Part shown: positions 30,537 through 42,100 of the stretch, piece after piece | Layout of the letters: every line of letters begins with the position of its first letter | How positions within the stretch are numbered: the first letter of the stretch is position 1 | From: Nemertoderma westbladi | Lineage: Eukaryota; Xenacoelomorpha; Nemertodermatida; Nemertodermatidae | Assembly (NCBI GenBank): GCA_032718475.1 | Contig: JAUCBJ010007366.1 | Location: forward strand, 47,340 to 111,339 | Length of the DNA: 64,000 bases | Direction: 5' to 3' | The notes under the pieces: generated by a model | Database searches by the model: none | What the model was told of the DNA's origin: nothing | Seen by the model: the letters and a program-made list of their open reading frames with translations, nothing else | Made by a program: the position numbers and the translations under genes

Positions 30537-30605
30537 TGTATCCGGCACAGCATTCTTAAAAATGCAGCTGCAATGCAGCATGCCGATCCTAGTAGTAGTA
30601 TCATT
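30537..30605 (+). repeat. LINE 3' tail fragment
   Basis: CCGGCACAGCATTC, TGCAGCTGCAATGCAGCATG and CCGAT.CTAGTAGTAG match the sequence that ends the LINE at 38557-38625 almost exactly. A short 3' piece with no coding part is typical of 5'-truncated LINE insertion. Confidence 0.75.
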
Positions 30606-30737
30606 GTCAGATTGTAGTGATATGTATTTATTTTACTTTGGAAACCGCTACTAAACAAGTTCAAGTTCAGTTCTATTACCGCAGCCCAGTCCGTTCAGTC
30701 AGGCAGTACCGATATGTACAGATGTAAGCCTATTGAC

Positions 30738-33712
30738 GGGTGCTTAGATCATGGCTTTTCCAGTTAACATTATTCCATTTTGTCTGTTTGTATAAACAAG
30801 TGATGTGGTTGGAGAAACCTGCTAGGCTGTAGGGGCTGCTACTACAGTATTAAGCAGCAACCAATCACGTTAATCCTGTTTAACACAGAGTCAATGAGAA
30901 TGGAATATTGCTAACTTCAAAAAGTTCAGGTTACCATTATTCCAAAGTAATCAGATATTACAGCAATTGAGCTGCTACCTGCAGTGTTAGTCAGTTAGTA
31001 ATCGAGTAAGCCATAGGGGCCTATAATATTATATGGTCTGATGGTACAATACCAGGCATAATACTGTATATGCACAGATGAAAAAAAACCGTATGTAGTT
31101 TAAGTGGATTAGTTTAATTACAATGATGTAAACTGTAGGCTAAATGAAATATTTATAGTTAGGTCAGGTTTAGTAATAAACATAATGTAGGCCTACTTAT
31201 ACAATACAGCAATATTTCATTGAAGTAGCCTACTTGCCACGTAGTACGTAGTAATATGCAATGTGGGCAAAATACAGGTCTCGCATATCCAGTTCATCAC
31301 CCCGAAACTCGTAATGCGTTTTATTCACACAACTTTTATGATACCAACCACTTCGTGCAAACGGGGCGTAAATGCTATGCCCTGATGCCGCAACGCCGAC
31401 AACCGACAGCCAACGCCGACAACCATTATTAAAGCTAATTAATGTTATTTATTAATTGAGAGAAAGGAACAGGTTACAGTGGAAGGTAGTCTAACCAAAA
31501 CAATATCTTGGTGACTCTGCCCCCCCCCCCCCGCCCCCTTGTGAGGAAGATTTTTTAAATTCCATTCGCAAACGAGAGTACGAACTCAGGTTACATTTTC
31601 ATATTTGCTGTTGTCGGCAGTGGTTGCCGGTTGTCGGCGTAGTTAGTGTTTACTTACACCCGTGCAAACGCTACATCCTACCCATTCAATTGGTCCAAGG
31701 TCTGTCTGTAGCATTCCCGACACGCGACTGCGCGAGCAGCAAAAAGAACAGTGCTGGCAGGCTGGACTACGTGGAAATGGTTTAGTTTCGCTGTTAGTTC
31801 TCTTTATCAATTTTTTGTTTGTGTCTCGATAACACAGACAGACAGAGGTTGTTGTGTAGCCTACTTCTCATCACATTAATTATATTCCACTACTTTTTTA
31901 ATCGTCTCATTACTGCTCACATGCAGCCATTTAACTATGAGAAAGAAAAAGGCCCCTTACTGCCTTAAGGCTTAAAGTATATATTGAATTAAAAAAACCT
32001 GCTATTTATTACAGTATTAGGTATTGGCTACTAGATTACAGTAAATACTGCCTGTACTGTTGCTTCAATTCTTAATAATTTGCTTTGCTGTACACGCAAA
32101 TGAACAAATTCATGTATTGAAGTTCGCAATGTTTTTAAAAAATAATGAGTCAGCTCCATTTTGGGTTAAGAAAATGGTGTTTGAAGCGGCTGCAGCCGCT
32201 GCAGTTTTCTACGGTTGTGAGGCATGGATCGGTAAATTTACACAAGCCGAGAGCGTTTATAATTACATGGTAAAACGGCTGTTGGGTGTGAGAACTTCAA
32301 CATGTAACGACACAGTATATATTGAATCCGGGATTCCAACCGCGGCAGCCTATATTCGATGCAGACAATTACATTTCATTAAATCAATATTAAAACGCCC
32401 ACATCGTACAGATCCAGTTCACATATGTATGGATATCGCAAAGGATATCGGCGCGAGTGGTTCAAAATACATAACGGAACTCCTGAAAAATTCTAACAAT
32501 ATAAAACGAGATAATACAGAGATGTTACGTAAAAGGATTATGGATAGTAGCAGCAGTAAACGGGTTACATACAAGCAACTGAACACGACATTACAAACAC
32601 ATGATATTTATACCACTCGATCGTCGAAAATCCCGGAGCATATGCGAATCGCATGGTCGCGTTTTCGCTTGTCGTCTCATAACTTACGAATAGAAAGAGA
32701 TCGTTGGACACGACTACCTAGAGAACAAAGGGTCTGTAGTTGCGATGGGCTGTCGGTGCAGGACGAAGAGCATATACTAAGTAGCTGCGAGCATACAAAG
32801 GAAATTATAGGCTTCTACAATGTTTCATATATGTTAGACTTTAACGGCCTACCGAGTTACGAAGCCGCAGAGCTGGCTTATAAGATCAGCAAAGTGTTCC
32901 CGTAATAGTTATATATAGTCTATAACCAACGACTGACAGTATTTAATTTACGACAGTGGTTTATTGACTTGCAGTACTTAATTAACCGTAATTACATAAC
33001 ATTGTATATTAACTATTTAATTATCTGACCATATTTAATACTTCAGAATTTGACTTTATATTGGCAATTTATGAGTAACCAAATACCTTATATTTGTTTG
33101 ACATAATGGTTAACCGTAATTACATAATATTGTATATTGAATGTTGATTATTTGACCATATATTAATACAACCTAATTTGGCTTTATATTGACTATTTAT
33201 TAGTGATCGAATGACCGATATTTTGTTTATATTAACCTTATATTTATTTGACATACTGTTTATAACAATTATGACTTACCCAGTGTTTATTTGACCATAT
33301 ATAATTTACTTACTTATTGATCAATTGTATTTATGTAGACCTGTTAATAATATAATAATGTAGTGCTGATGGTAATGTTGATCTGGTCTATAATAATAAT
33401 AATAATAATACTTACTGTTCTTCTGCTTGACGCCTGAATGCTTTCGGTATAACTTATATAATGAAACAGACAAGGCAGGTCTCAAGGGTAGGTGTAGGGC
33501 CTAATAGAATAGTGAATACAGATACTGAGATATTGAATAATGTTAACCTGAACTTTTTCATGTAAGCAATATTCCATTCTCATTGACTCTGTGTTACACA
33601 GGATTACGTGATTATGGTTGCTGCTTAGTAGCAGCTTTCTCCAACCACATTTACTTGTTTTATACAAAATGGAATAATGTTAACTGGAAAAGCCACGATC
33701 TAAGCACCCGTA
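30738..33712. mobile_element. Large inverted-repeat element enclosing a LINE fragment
   Basis: The left arm (about 30738-30945) and right arm (about 33540-33712) are inverted copies: CGGGTGCTTAGATC, GGCTTTTCCAGTTAACATTATTCC-type, ATTCTCATTGACTCTGTGTT and AACCTGAACTTTTT blocks appear in mirror order. The arms are about 175-210 bp with differences. The interior contains the LINE piece at 32060-32905, a C-run near 31521 and an ATA microsatellite at 33391. No transposase seen. Confidence 0.6.
32060..32905 (+). pseudogene. LINE Pol C-terminal fragment
   Basis: A 281-codon open frame, but only from about residue 30 does it resemble LINE Pol: FWVKKMVFEAAAAAAVFYGCEAW (thumb region after RT), YNYMVKRLLGVRTSTCND, and a C-terminal zinc-finger region PREQRVCSC...EEHILSSC. 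RT catalytic motifs are absent upstream, so this is a 5'-truncated copy with an intact tail. The first 30 residues probably belong to flanking sequence. The clade differs from the RTE-like fragments in this window. Confidence 0.78.
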
Positions 33713-33938
33713 GCCTATGGCTGTATTGTAAATACAGAACAGCAGAATACCGGTGCCCGACAGCCCATTACAAGGCCATCTAAAACAACAGGCCATGACA
33801 AGGACCTAACAGCCTAATCTTCAAAATTATCGTAGGCTGACGCTGACTGTCAGACTGGCTGATTATGGTACCTACCTACTGTAAGCTCAAGGACTACTGA
33901 AGAACTAGTACTACTGACTGACTACGATTGTCAACGAG

Positions 33939-34381
33939 TGTTCGCGCTTTTAGACCTTTAGCAGTTTAACCTGCCAATTTTAAATGTCCATTTGATTATG
34001 AATCGACTTTGCCCGTACCAATTACCTGGTGTACTGAATTTACATCTGCCGAAGCCAGTCCGTGCGCGGCGTATGACCCACGGTGTGGGAGACTGCATTC
34101 GGGTTCCAGAGGAAGTTATTGCGGTGTAGGCTACTTTGTATTATTCGATTGATCGCTACTATATAATCTCTGACAACTATATTTACTTTCGGGGAAATAT
34201 TAACAGTTCCTTTGGGACGTGGCGCTTTAAGTATAAAAACAGAGTTATGACTTACAGTAATCACAACTAGATGGCCACAGAGTTTCGTAAATAACGCATT
34301 CTTTAGGAGATGCTTTATTAACCTTCACACGACTTCACACTAATTCATAACTAATTTGCCGACCGTCACTGATTTTGATCA
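33939..34381 (-). repeat. LTR-like repeat, copy 2 (solo)
   Basis: Reverse complement of the repeat at 6514-6991, about 443 bp, with the same TGAT...CA ends. No coding sequence on either side, so if it is an LTR it is a solo LTR. The 5-bp flanks (ACGAG, TATAT) do not match. Confidence 0.5.
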
Positions 34382-34424
34382 TATATAAGGAGGATTGCAA
34401 CAAAAATTATTTAGCACCAAATAT

Positions 34425-36890
34425 ATTTTTTGTAGCACCAATTTACATCCCCCAATTTTGAATATCTCCTCACCAAAAGCAATTAAAAATTCATCCCTCA
34501 AAAACAATTATTCATCCTCCAAAAACTATTATTCATCCCCCAAAAAAATAATTCATCCACCAAAAACAATTATTCTTCCCCCAAAAACAATTATTCATAC
34601 CCCAAAAACAATTTTGCATTTATTTTGGGGATTATGTATTTATTTTGGGGGAAAATGTATTTATTTTGGGAGGATAGTTCTTTTTACAGAACACAGTAGA
34701 ACACAGCAGAACACAATAGAATAAAGGCGGAACATAGGCGAACACAGCTGTAATTAAAATCTACAGCAAAAAGTAACACACTTGGGAAAGTACCGGACTT
34801 ATCATACAACTGTAAGATGTCAATTACATATTTAATTAAATGGCGGTTTTCCATATCCTCCAAAATAAATTACCTGATCAGAGTTGCACGATCAGCTGTT
34901 CGGTTAGGCCTGTACCAAGGACTACTATACTACTATATGTAGTATAGGGGTAAATCTTTTCGACCTACGCGTAGGCCTACGCGTAGCTACGCGTAGCTAC
35001 GCGTAGCTACGCGTAGTTCGCAACATTGGGTCATATATCACCAGTTTCAGAGTTTTAACAATAACTACGCGTAGGTGCTACGCGTAGCTACGCGTAGGTG
35101 CTACGCGTAGCTACGCGTAGGTCCTACGCGACCTACGCATAGGTGCTACCCATAACTATGCCTATACGTCAGTACGTCGTTTATCATTAGTAGGCTTACG
35201 TATTCCAAGCGAGTCAGTACTAAAATAAGACACAATACGGTATGTTCAATAAACAACCCACAACCATCAAATGCTTTCAACAGTAATGTATCCTATACCT
35301 GTATACTCTATATAGAGGAATACGCGAAAACTACATATTCTTCACTTCATGCGTTGCGGGCGGTAAAATGTGTTAATAATTAATGTTTAGAGTTCAAAAA
35401 TAGTTTACAAAGGAAATAGGCCGATGGTTCTTATCGATTCTCTATGCTTTTTATTGCCTTTGTTCACGATAGGGCAAGGATATACTGTATTTAATATGTT
35501 AACCCCTTGACAAGGGAAGGGGGAGACTAAATTGTCTACCATGATTGGTTGCACTTGTCATTTGACCAAACAATTTGATTATATGCAGTATTTATCAGCT
35601 TTCGCTTAACCTCTTCACCGGTAGACTGGTCGCTTTATTTACTACTGTTCAATATTTAAATAATCCAATGGAAACAAAGATACTTGAATCATGAGACGTG
35701 AATTTCAAGTTTACTTTTTATTCATCCTCTGTGTTTGTATGTGAAAGAGCCGAATATTATTTATTACCAGTGCTGTATGTAGAGATATGAGTTTCCGATT
35801 CTGTTATTACATTTGTCTGATAATCAGATACCTGACATATACCGATACTTGCCTAACAACTCAACCCTACCGGACCTGAAATGAAAAATCATTGTTATCA
35901 GGACTGCTACGCGTAGCACCTACGCGTAGCTACGCGTAGCACCTACGCGTAGTTTCAAAATACCTACGCGTAGTTCCAAAATAACTACGCGTAGTTTTAA
36001 AACACCTACGCGTAGTTGTTAAAAAGGCAGTAAGTCTGGCCCTACCGGTAAATGACAGGAATGGAAGTTACAAACTACGCGTAGCTACGCGTAGCTACGC
36101 GTAGCTACGCGTAGGCCTACGCGTAGGTCGAAAAGATTTACCCTAGTATAGTAGTCCTTGGCCTGTACCTGTTACTAGTCCAGCAGTCTGCCTGTCAGCC
36201 TGTTCCAATACTGCAGTAGGCCTAGTGCTGTAGAGACATGTACAGACTGGCAGACTGTACATTGTACAGACATTTACCGGCAATTACCGGGCACAGTGTA
36301 GAGTATATTACCAATGTACTGATATAGGCCTACTCAGCTACCGGTACTGTACTGCTGTAGAACTAACCAACTCTCCATGGTTACAGGATAGTGAGAAGTA
36401 ATTTATTTTGGAGGATATGGAAAACCGCCATTTAATTTAAATATGTAATTGACATCTTACAGTTGTATGATTAAATCCGGTACTTTCCCAAGTGTGTTAT
36501 TTTTTGGTGTAGATTTTAATTACAGTTGTGTTCGCCTATGTTCCGCCTGTATTCTATTGTGTTCTTCTGTGTTCTACTGTGTTCTGCTGTGTTCTGTAAA
36601 AAAGATATATCCATTTTGGGAAAATTTGTATTTATTTTGGGAAAATTTGTATTTATTTTGGGAAAATTTGTATTTATTATGGGAAAATTTGTATTTATTT
36701 TGGGGGTTTTGTCATTTATTTTGGTGTAAATAATTGGTTTTGGGGAGCATTTATTTATTTTGGTGTTGAATAATTGTTTTTGGTGTTGAACAATTTTTAT
36801 TTTGGTGTTTGAATAATTATATTTTGGGTGACATTATTTTATTTAGTTATGAATAATTTTTTTTGGGGTCACATTATTTAAATTGGTTTA
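34425..36890. mobile_element. Outer foldback element with TTTATTTTGGG-rich arms
   Basis: The left arm (about 34440-34875) and right arm (about 36390-36760) are inverted copies, including AAATGGCGGTTTTCCATATCC, TGACATCTTACAGTTG-type, ACTTTCCCAAGTGTGTTA-type and GAACACAG repeats. The outer parts are runs of CCAAAAACAATTATTCAT on the left and the mirrored TTTATTTTGGG on the right. The interior contains the hAT-like element at 34916. No ORF of significance. Confidence 0.65.
34916..36160. mobile_element. hAT-like element with CTACGCGTAG arrays, 1,245 bp
   Basis: The terminal inverted repeats begin CAAGGACTACTATACTA and are flanked by a perfect 8-bp duplication GCCTGTAC (34908-34915, 36161-36168). 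Inside both ends are arrays of the palindrome CTACGCGTAG (34970-35130 and 35910-36127). The 8-bp duplication and CAAGG ends fit hAT. The core is AT-rich with no transposase. Confidence 0.9.
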
Positions 36891-37739
36891 ATATATTTTT
36901 TTTTGTGAAATTATCATCGATTTTGGTATGACTTTAATTGGTAGCAATTGTAATATTATAGTTAATTATATAATAATATTATTATAATTAGCACTCCTTC
37001 CAAATTGAGGAGGGTAATTTTATGCCCGAATATGGGCATTGCTTCATCTTCACCTAAATGAAAATGTGAAATAACGAAGGAAGGTCTGCCCCATGTCAGC
37101 AAACGAGTCAATGTGCGCCACTATCTGGGTATTTTTGTAAACTGCATGATCCGGACTCTACCTGTATGGTATTGCGAATCGGAAAACGCTTCTTACATTA
37201 TGGACGACCTCTCCGACCCCTGAAAAATTAGATTAAAGATATGCTTAACATTTTTTCTTGGAAATCATCATTAAAACTAACTACAGTCATACAGTATATG
37301 TATAATTCCAATGCAGAGAATGCATTCAAACAAAACACCTTTTTACCAAAAACGAAAGGGGATGGGGAGATCACCAAAAGGTGACATCCCCTTTAATTTA
37401 CTAATTTAATTAAATATACTTTTATAATACCTTCAGCAAATAAATATATTGTATAATTTCAATGCATATATAGTAGGCCTATACAAGTAAAACTCTTTTA
37501 TACCGGTACTTAAATTGTTCCCTTTTCACTCGAATATACCCCAAAGTCACGAGAAAAAGGAGTAGGCTAGGCCTACAAGTTGGGAAAATAATAAAACATT
37601 CTTTCACATTTTCTCAATATTCTCTCGACCCATTATTATACTACATTATGACGCTCGGTAAATAAAATACCTCGAAAATAGTGAAATATGCTATATTTTT
37701 TTCCCCAAGTAATACAGTATAAAATTATCATTACTTTGT
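36891..37739. other. Non-coding region
   Basis: AT-rich, no gene, no clear repeat structure recognised. Confidence 0.4.
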
Positions 37740-38625
37740 TGACTATCGTTTCGTTGACTATGTTCTACGCATGTCCTTAGATCATCATAATGATGATGGG
37801 GTGATGATAACTCCACCTAATGGCTCCAGAAGTCGAGGAAATCCTGCCAAGTACCTAACTGATCTAGACTTTGCGGATATGCTGCATCTAGTGTTGGTCT
37901 TTTTATTAACTCCAGGAAGACCAAAATTTTGACAGTTATTAACTTCGAAAGTCCTCAGCAAGTCTCTGATCGGATGAGCATAAGCTCAAAGGATGGTATG
38001 CTTGAGCATGTGGACGACTTCTGTTACCTGGGATCAAGGATCCGGAAGTCAGGTGAGGACCTTCGAATACGTAAGGGAAAGGCATGAGCAGCCTTGAATA
38101 GGCTTTCCAGGATTTGGAAGTCACCGATAATTAATCGGAAACTTAAGGTCCGATTATTTAGAGCAGCAGTAGTTCCAGTACTCCTATATGGGAGTCCATG
38201 CTGGGCTCTATCTGCTGAGGACACCAAATCTTTGGATGGCACATTCACAAGAATGCTACGCCGGGTTCATTGTGTCAAGTACAATGCACACATCTCCAAC
38301 GAGACACTATATAACATTGGAGGTGTCTCATTGGTTCCCCCAAGCTTGACACTAGAACAAAATCGCCTCCGCTTTGCAGGACATTGCTTTCGCCGTGAGG
38401 ACCAGCCAGTGCATAATCTTGTACTTTGGCAGCCTCATGGAGTGAATAACCATGACTTTCTTGAGACGCATCTTAAAGGACACTGGCCTTGAAGATGCAA
38501 ATGATCTAGAAAATGTCATGGGTGATAGGGAGTTGTGGCGGCGCAATTTTGTCGACAAGCCGGCACAGCATTCTTAAAAGTGCAGCTGCAATGCAGCATG
38601 CCGATGCTAGTAGTAATATAATTAT
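37740..38625 (+). pseudogene. RTE-like LINE, C-terminal part with 3' tail
   Basis: Shifting frames give DYVLRMSLDHH, LTDLDFADM (a damaged YADD region), DFCYLGSRI, ALNRLSRIWKS, KVRLFRAAVVPVLLYGSPCW, MLRRVHCVKYNAHIS, NRLRFAGHCFRR and LVLWQPHG: the RT palm, thumb and C-terminus of an RTE-type LINE. Frameshifts near 37900, 38085 and 38490 disable it. It ends at 38557-38625 in the short 3' tail that recurs at 30537, 44762 and 47821. Confidence 0.85.
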
Positions 38626-39162
38626 TAATCGTTCAGGTGGAGGTGCCTCCAAATACATTAGTGACCCCTCCCCTATTTCAGATGTAATAGGAACAGGTTT
38701 AATGAAAATTACATTTATGCTTTAATAATGCATTCAGTATCTCAACATCAACTTTAAACAAAATTACATTTTATTTGTATATAAACAGATTTACAAAATA
38801 AGAAAACATTACGAACAATAAAATAAAATACTCTGAGGTTGAAATTAAAAAAAAAACTGTATAAAACCAATAACTCCAAATTAAATTGTGTCTAATAAAA
38901 TATGTAAAAACTTTCAAAATATAGAATTAATTAATTCCTGAATTAATTAAGAGTAAGACGTACACTGAATTAATAAAGTACGTATTTATTATACTGTAGT
39001 ATTTATTTCATATACAGTATATTTTCAATTATATTGTGATAGCCGAAATTATTATTTATCAGAAATCCCGTTTACAGTTGTAGGGAGTGCAATACAAGGA
39101 GATTTTTTTTTATTGAAGCACATTCCAACATTCCTGTAGCCAGTGCTAAACGGTTTTCGGAC
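38626..39162. other. AT-rich spacer, likely 3' flank of the minus-strand gene
   Basis: No ORF. It is downstream of the stop at 39163 on the minus strand. On that strand ATTAAA and AATAAA-like words occur; no single polyadenylation site stands out. Confidence 0.4.
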
Positions 39163-42100
39163 TTATTCACTCTCTGAGTCTAACACCATTTCAGCAAATG
39201 AATATCCTTTAGAATGTCCGACAGCAGACACCCGTTTAGGATATCCGACGGCAGACACCCGGTTAGAATGTCCGACAGCAGACACCCGTTTAGGATATCC
39301 GACGGCAGACACCCGGTTAGAATGTCCGACAGCAGGCACTTGTTTATATCGTCCGACATGTCCACAAAATCTCGCATCACTCGATTCCAATGCAGACACC
39401 CAATTGTCTAAATTCCTGCCAGAAACCTCAGATTGCCACGTTGAACTCGGTGTTACATTGCGGTCAATGAATTGACAATCGCGTAGCAACTGGGTACCAA
39501 TGGAAACGCCTCTTGTAGGAAGAATAACACGACGGTTAACACCATCCCGACTCATTTCACGCGTCTCTTTCCAAATAAACGCGTTATCACCACTTCCCTT
39601 TAGTTGCTTTCTAGAATCCCCACATACGTTTCTAATCTTCATATTCTCTGTCTTCAGTAAATGTTCTTGAAGGAAATCTCTACTCATTCTCCCATGGATA
39701 TTAACATCTGCCTCCGCCTCATTATCTCTGGCATAAACTCTGTGACTCGAATAATCACCCAATTCGAGGATATTATTTTCCTGAAAGTGCTCTCCTTCAT
39801 TAGCATAAACAATCTCTTTAAGGAGGTTGTTACCTTCCCTATCATATTCTTGCTCATCAACAATGTTTTCATTGATATCATCTACTTGATCAACATTGCT
39901 TATCTCAGTTACATTCCTGTCATCATCACTTCGAAGCCAATATTCCCCACTCCTACTGACATTTATTTCAGTATTAATTCCCGAACTGATGGGAGTCGAT
40001 GTATTAAACGGCTGGACTACCACTAGTGGTATACGTTCTGAGCTGGACGAATTTCCAAACATTGGATGCTCCGCTTGCTCCGATTGTTCACGACTCGAAT
40101 TAGCTTCTTGAAATAAAGACGGTAGAGTAATAGGTGTCTTTGTTGGTGCATAAAAAGTTCCAGTGAAATCGCACGTGCTAGTACTGGGAACAACTGATCT
40201 TCCGATCACATCTGATAATTTGAGATGGCAGGAACTTGTATTCGATAACGATTTCTCACAATTTGAACAAGCAAAAGGCAATGATGTTTGGACTCCAACA
40301 TCATTGGTCTTGCAACATATACTGCTATCGCCAATGTTCTCGATGATACAGTCGACTTTGTCAACAATAGATTCCTCACATTCCTGCAAAGCCACAAGCA
40401 TTGATTCTTGAACTTCCACGATTACATTATTCCGAAATTGTTTAACCTGTTCGGTTAGATCATGTAACATATGCTGGATGTATCTGTTATTGTCAACCTT
40501 CCCCTTCTCCAGTGCATCCATGAAACTTGATATCTCTCCCATCAGATAATCCTCGGTCACACACTTTTCTGAATTACCAATAATGGCATCCATAGTAGTG
40601 GTGATTCCATTCAGCCTTTCATCTAGATTCCGTTTAACTTTCACCCAATCGAGTTCCTTATTGTTTCTTTCGACACACAACTCCTTCATATTCTGCACTA
40701 GGGCTTCCACATCCACCATCGACTTGCTACCAACATCGCCCAACTTAGCGACATAATTATCCAAAGTACATAGGTTGTTGATGACATCTATATAGTCATC
40801 ATTGGAACTTAGGAGCATTTTTTGTAACTCAAAAACGCGAATTTTAGCATCATTGGTGGACGTTAATATGGAATTTGCATTGTTGTTAATGAGTTGTTCT
40901 ATGACATCTTTTAACTCTCCTTTAGTTAAGAAACAAAATATTAGTATTTAATTATGTTATATAAGGGCACCTTTTAAGGGCAGTAAGGGCGCACTTGTTT
41001 GCGATAAAAATTGAAAAAAAATTAAAATATTTTTTACTGATTCTGGATTACAATTCAATGGCGATTTTAAAACAGAAAACGGCATAACGAGTTCTTAGTT
41101 CTCTATAGCTGTTTGTCTGCCTATCATCAGTACAGCATACGCATTGTACTGTACTGTAGGCCTACATTTTTCTCTATAGGACATTTCTTGTTTTGTGATC
41201 AGATCACATTTCTAATGTCAGTTTTAATAGATTCTAGAATGTCTGTCTTTCTGCCTGCCTGCATGTCTATATTATTAAATATTTATTTTAAAACATTGAT
41301 TATTAAATATATTATGGATCATCAGAGTTTGACAGTGTTTGACAGGGCATCCTGACACCTCATCTGGGGAAACTCACGATGCTCGGGGTACACCAATCGG
41401 GGACTGCGCCACCACCTGTCTCCGTGACAAAGTCGCTGACCGCGCAGCCCTTGCTGCTCGCCTTCCCCTCCACGACGCCCATTTACCCCGGTTGACGTAC
41501 TTCTTCCTCTGGACAGTGCAGTGTTTCCAGCACGGTGACCTCATGGAGGAGTATGATTCGACCCTTCGGAGGCACACCAGAAGAACCTCGCGAATGTCCG
41601 CATTAATGATACCGCTTGGGCTCAGTCCTGTCTCCCGGCCCGGATGGGCGGCCTCGGGTTGAGTTCCGCAGTATGCTGCTCGCACCATCCTCATTCCTTG
41701 CTTCAGCCAGTCAGCGGCAGCCTGCGCTACTCTTACGGGACGCCTCTTCCCGGCCTGCTGTCCCTCCTATATTTCCTCTGACACCCTAACATCCTGCCGT
41801 TCCGCATTCCCTGCCAACACCCCTGTTCCTTCCCTGGTGACCCAGAAAGCGTGGATGGAGCCAGTCCACACCGCATCCCTGGTGGCTCTACAGGATGGTG
41901 CATCAATTTTGGACATTGCCCGCCTCACTTCCATCGAGGATCCGGTATCCGGTTGCTGGCTAGATACCATCCCAGTCAGCTCGCTGGGCCTTAAGTTAAC
42001 TGACGCCCAGTTCCGAATATCCATCACCACCCGCCTTGGCTGTAAGGTCAGTGAGCCCCACAGCTGCAGACGGGCTTCATGGCCTGTCTTGCATGAGATG

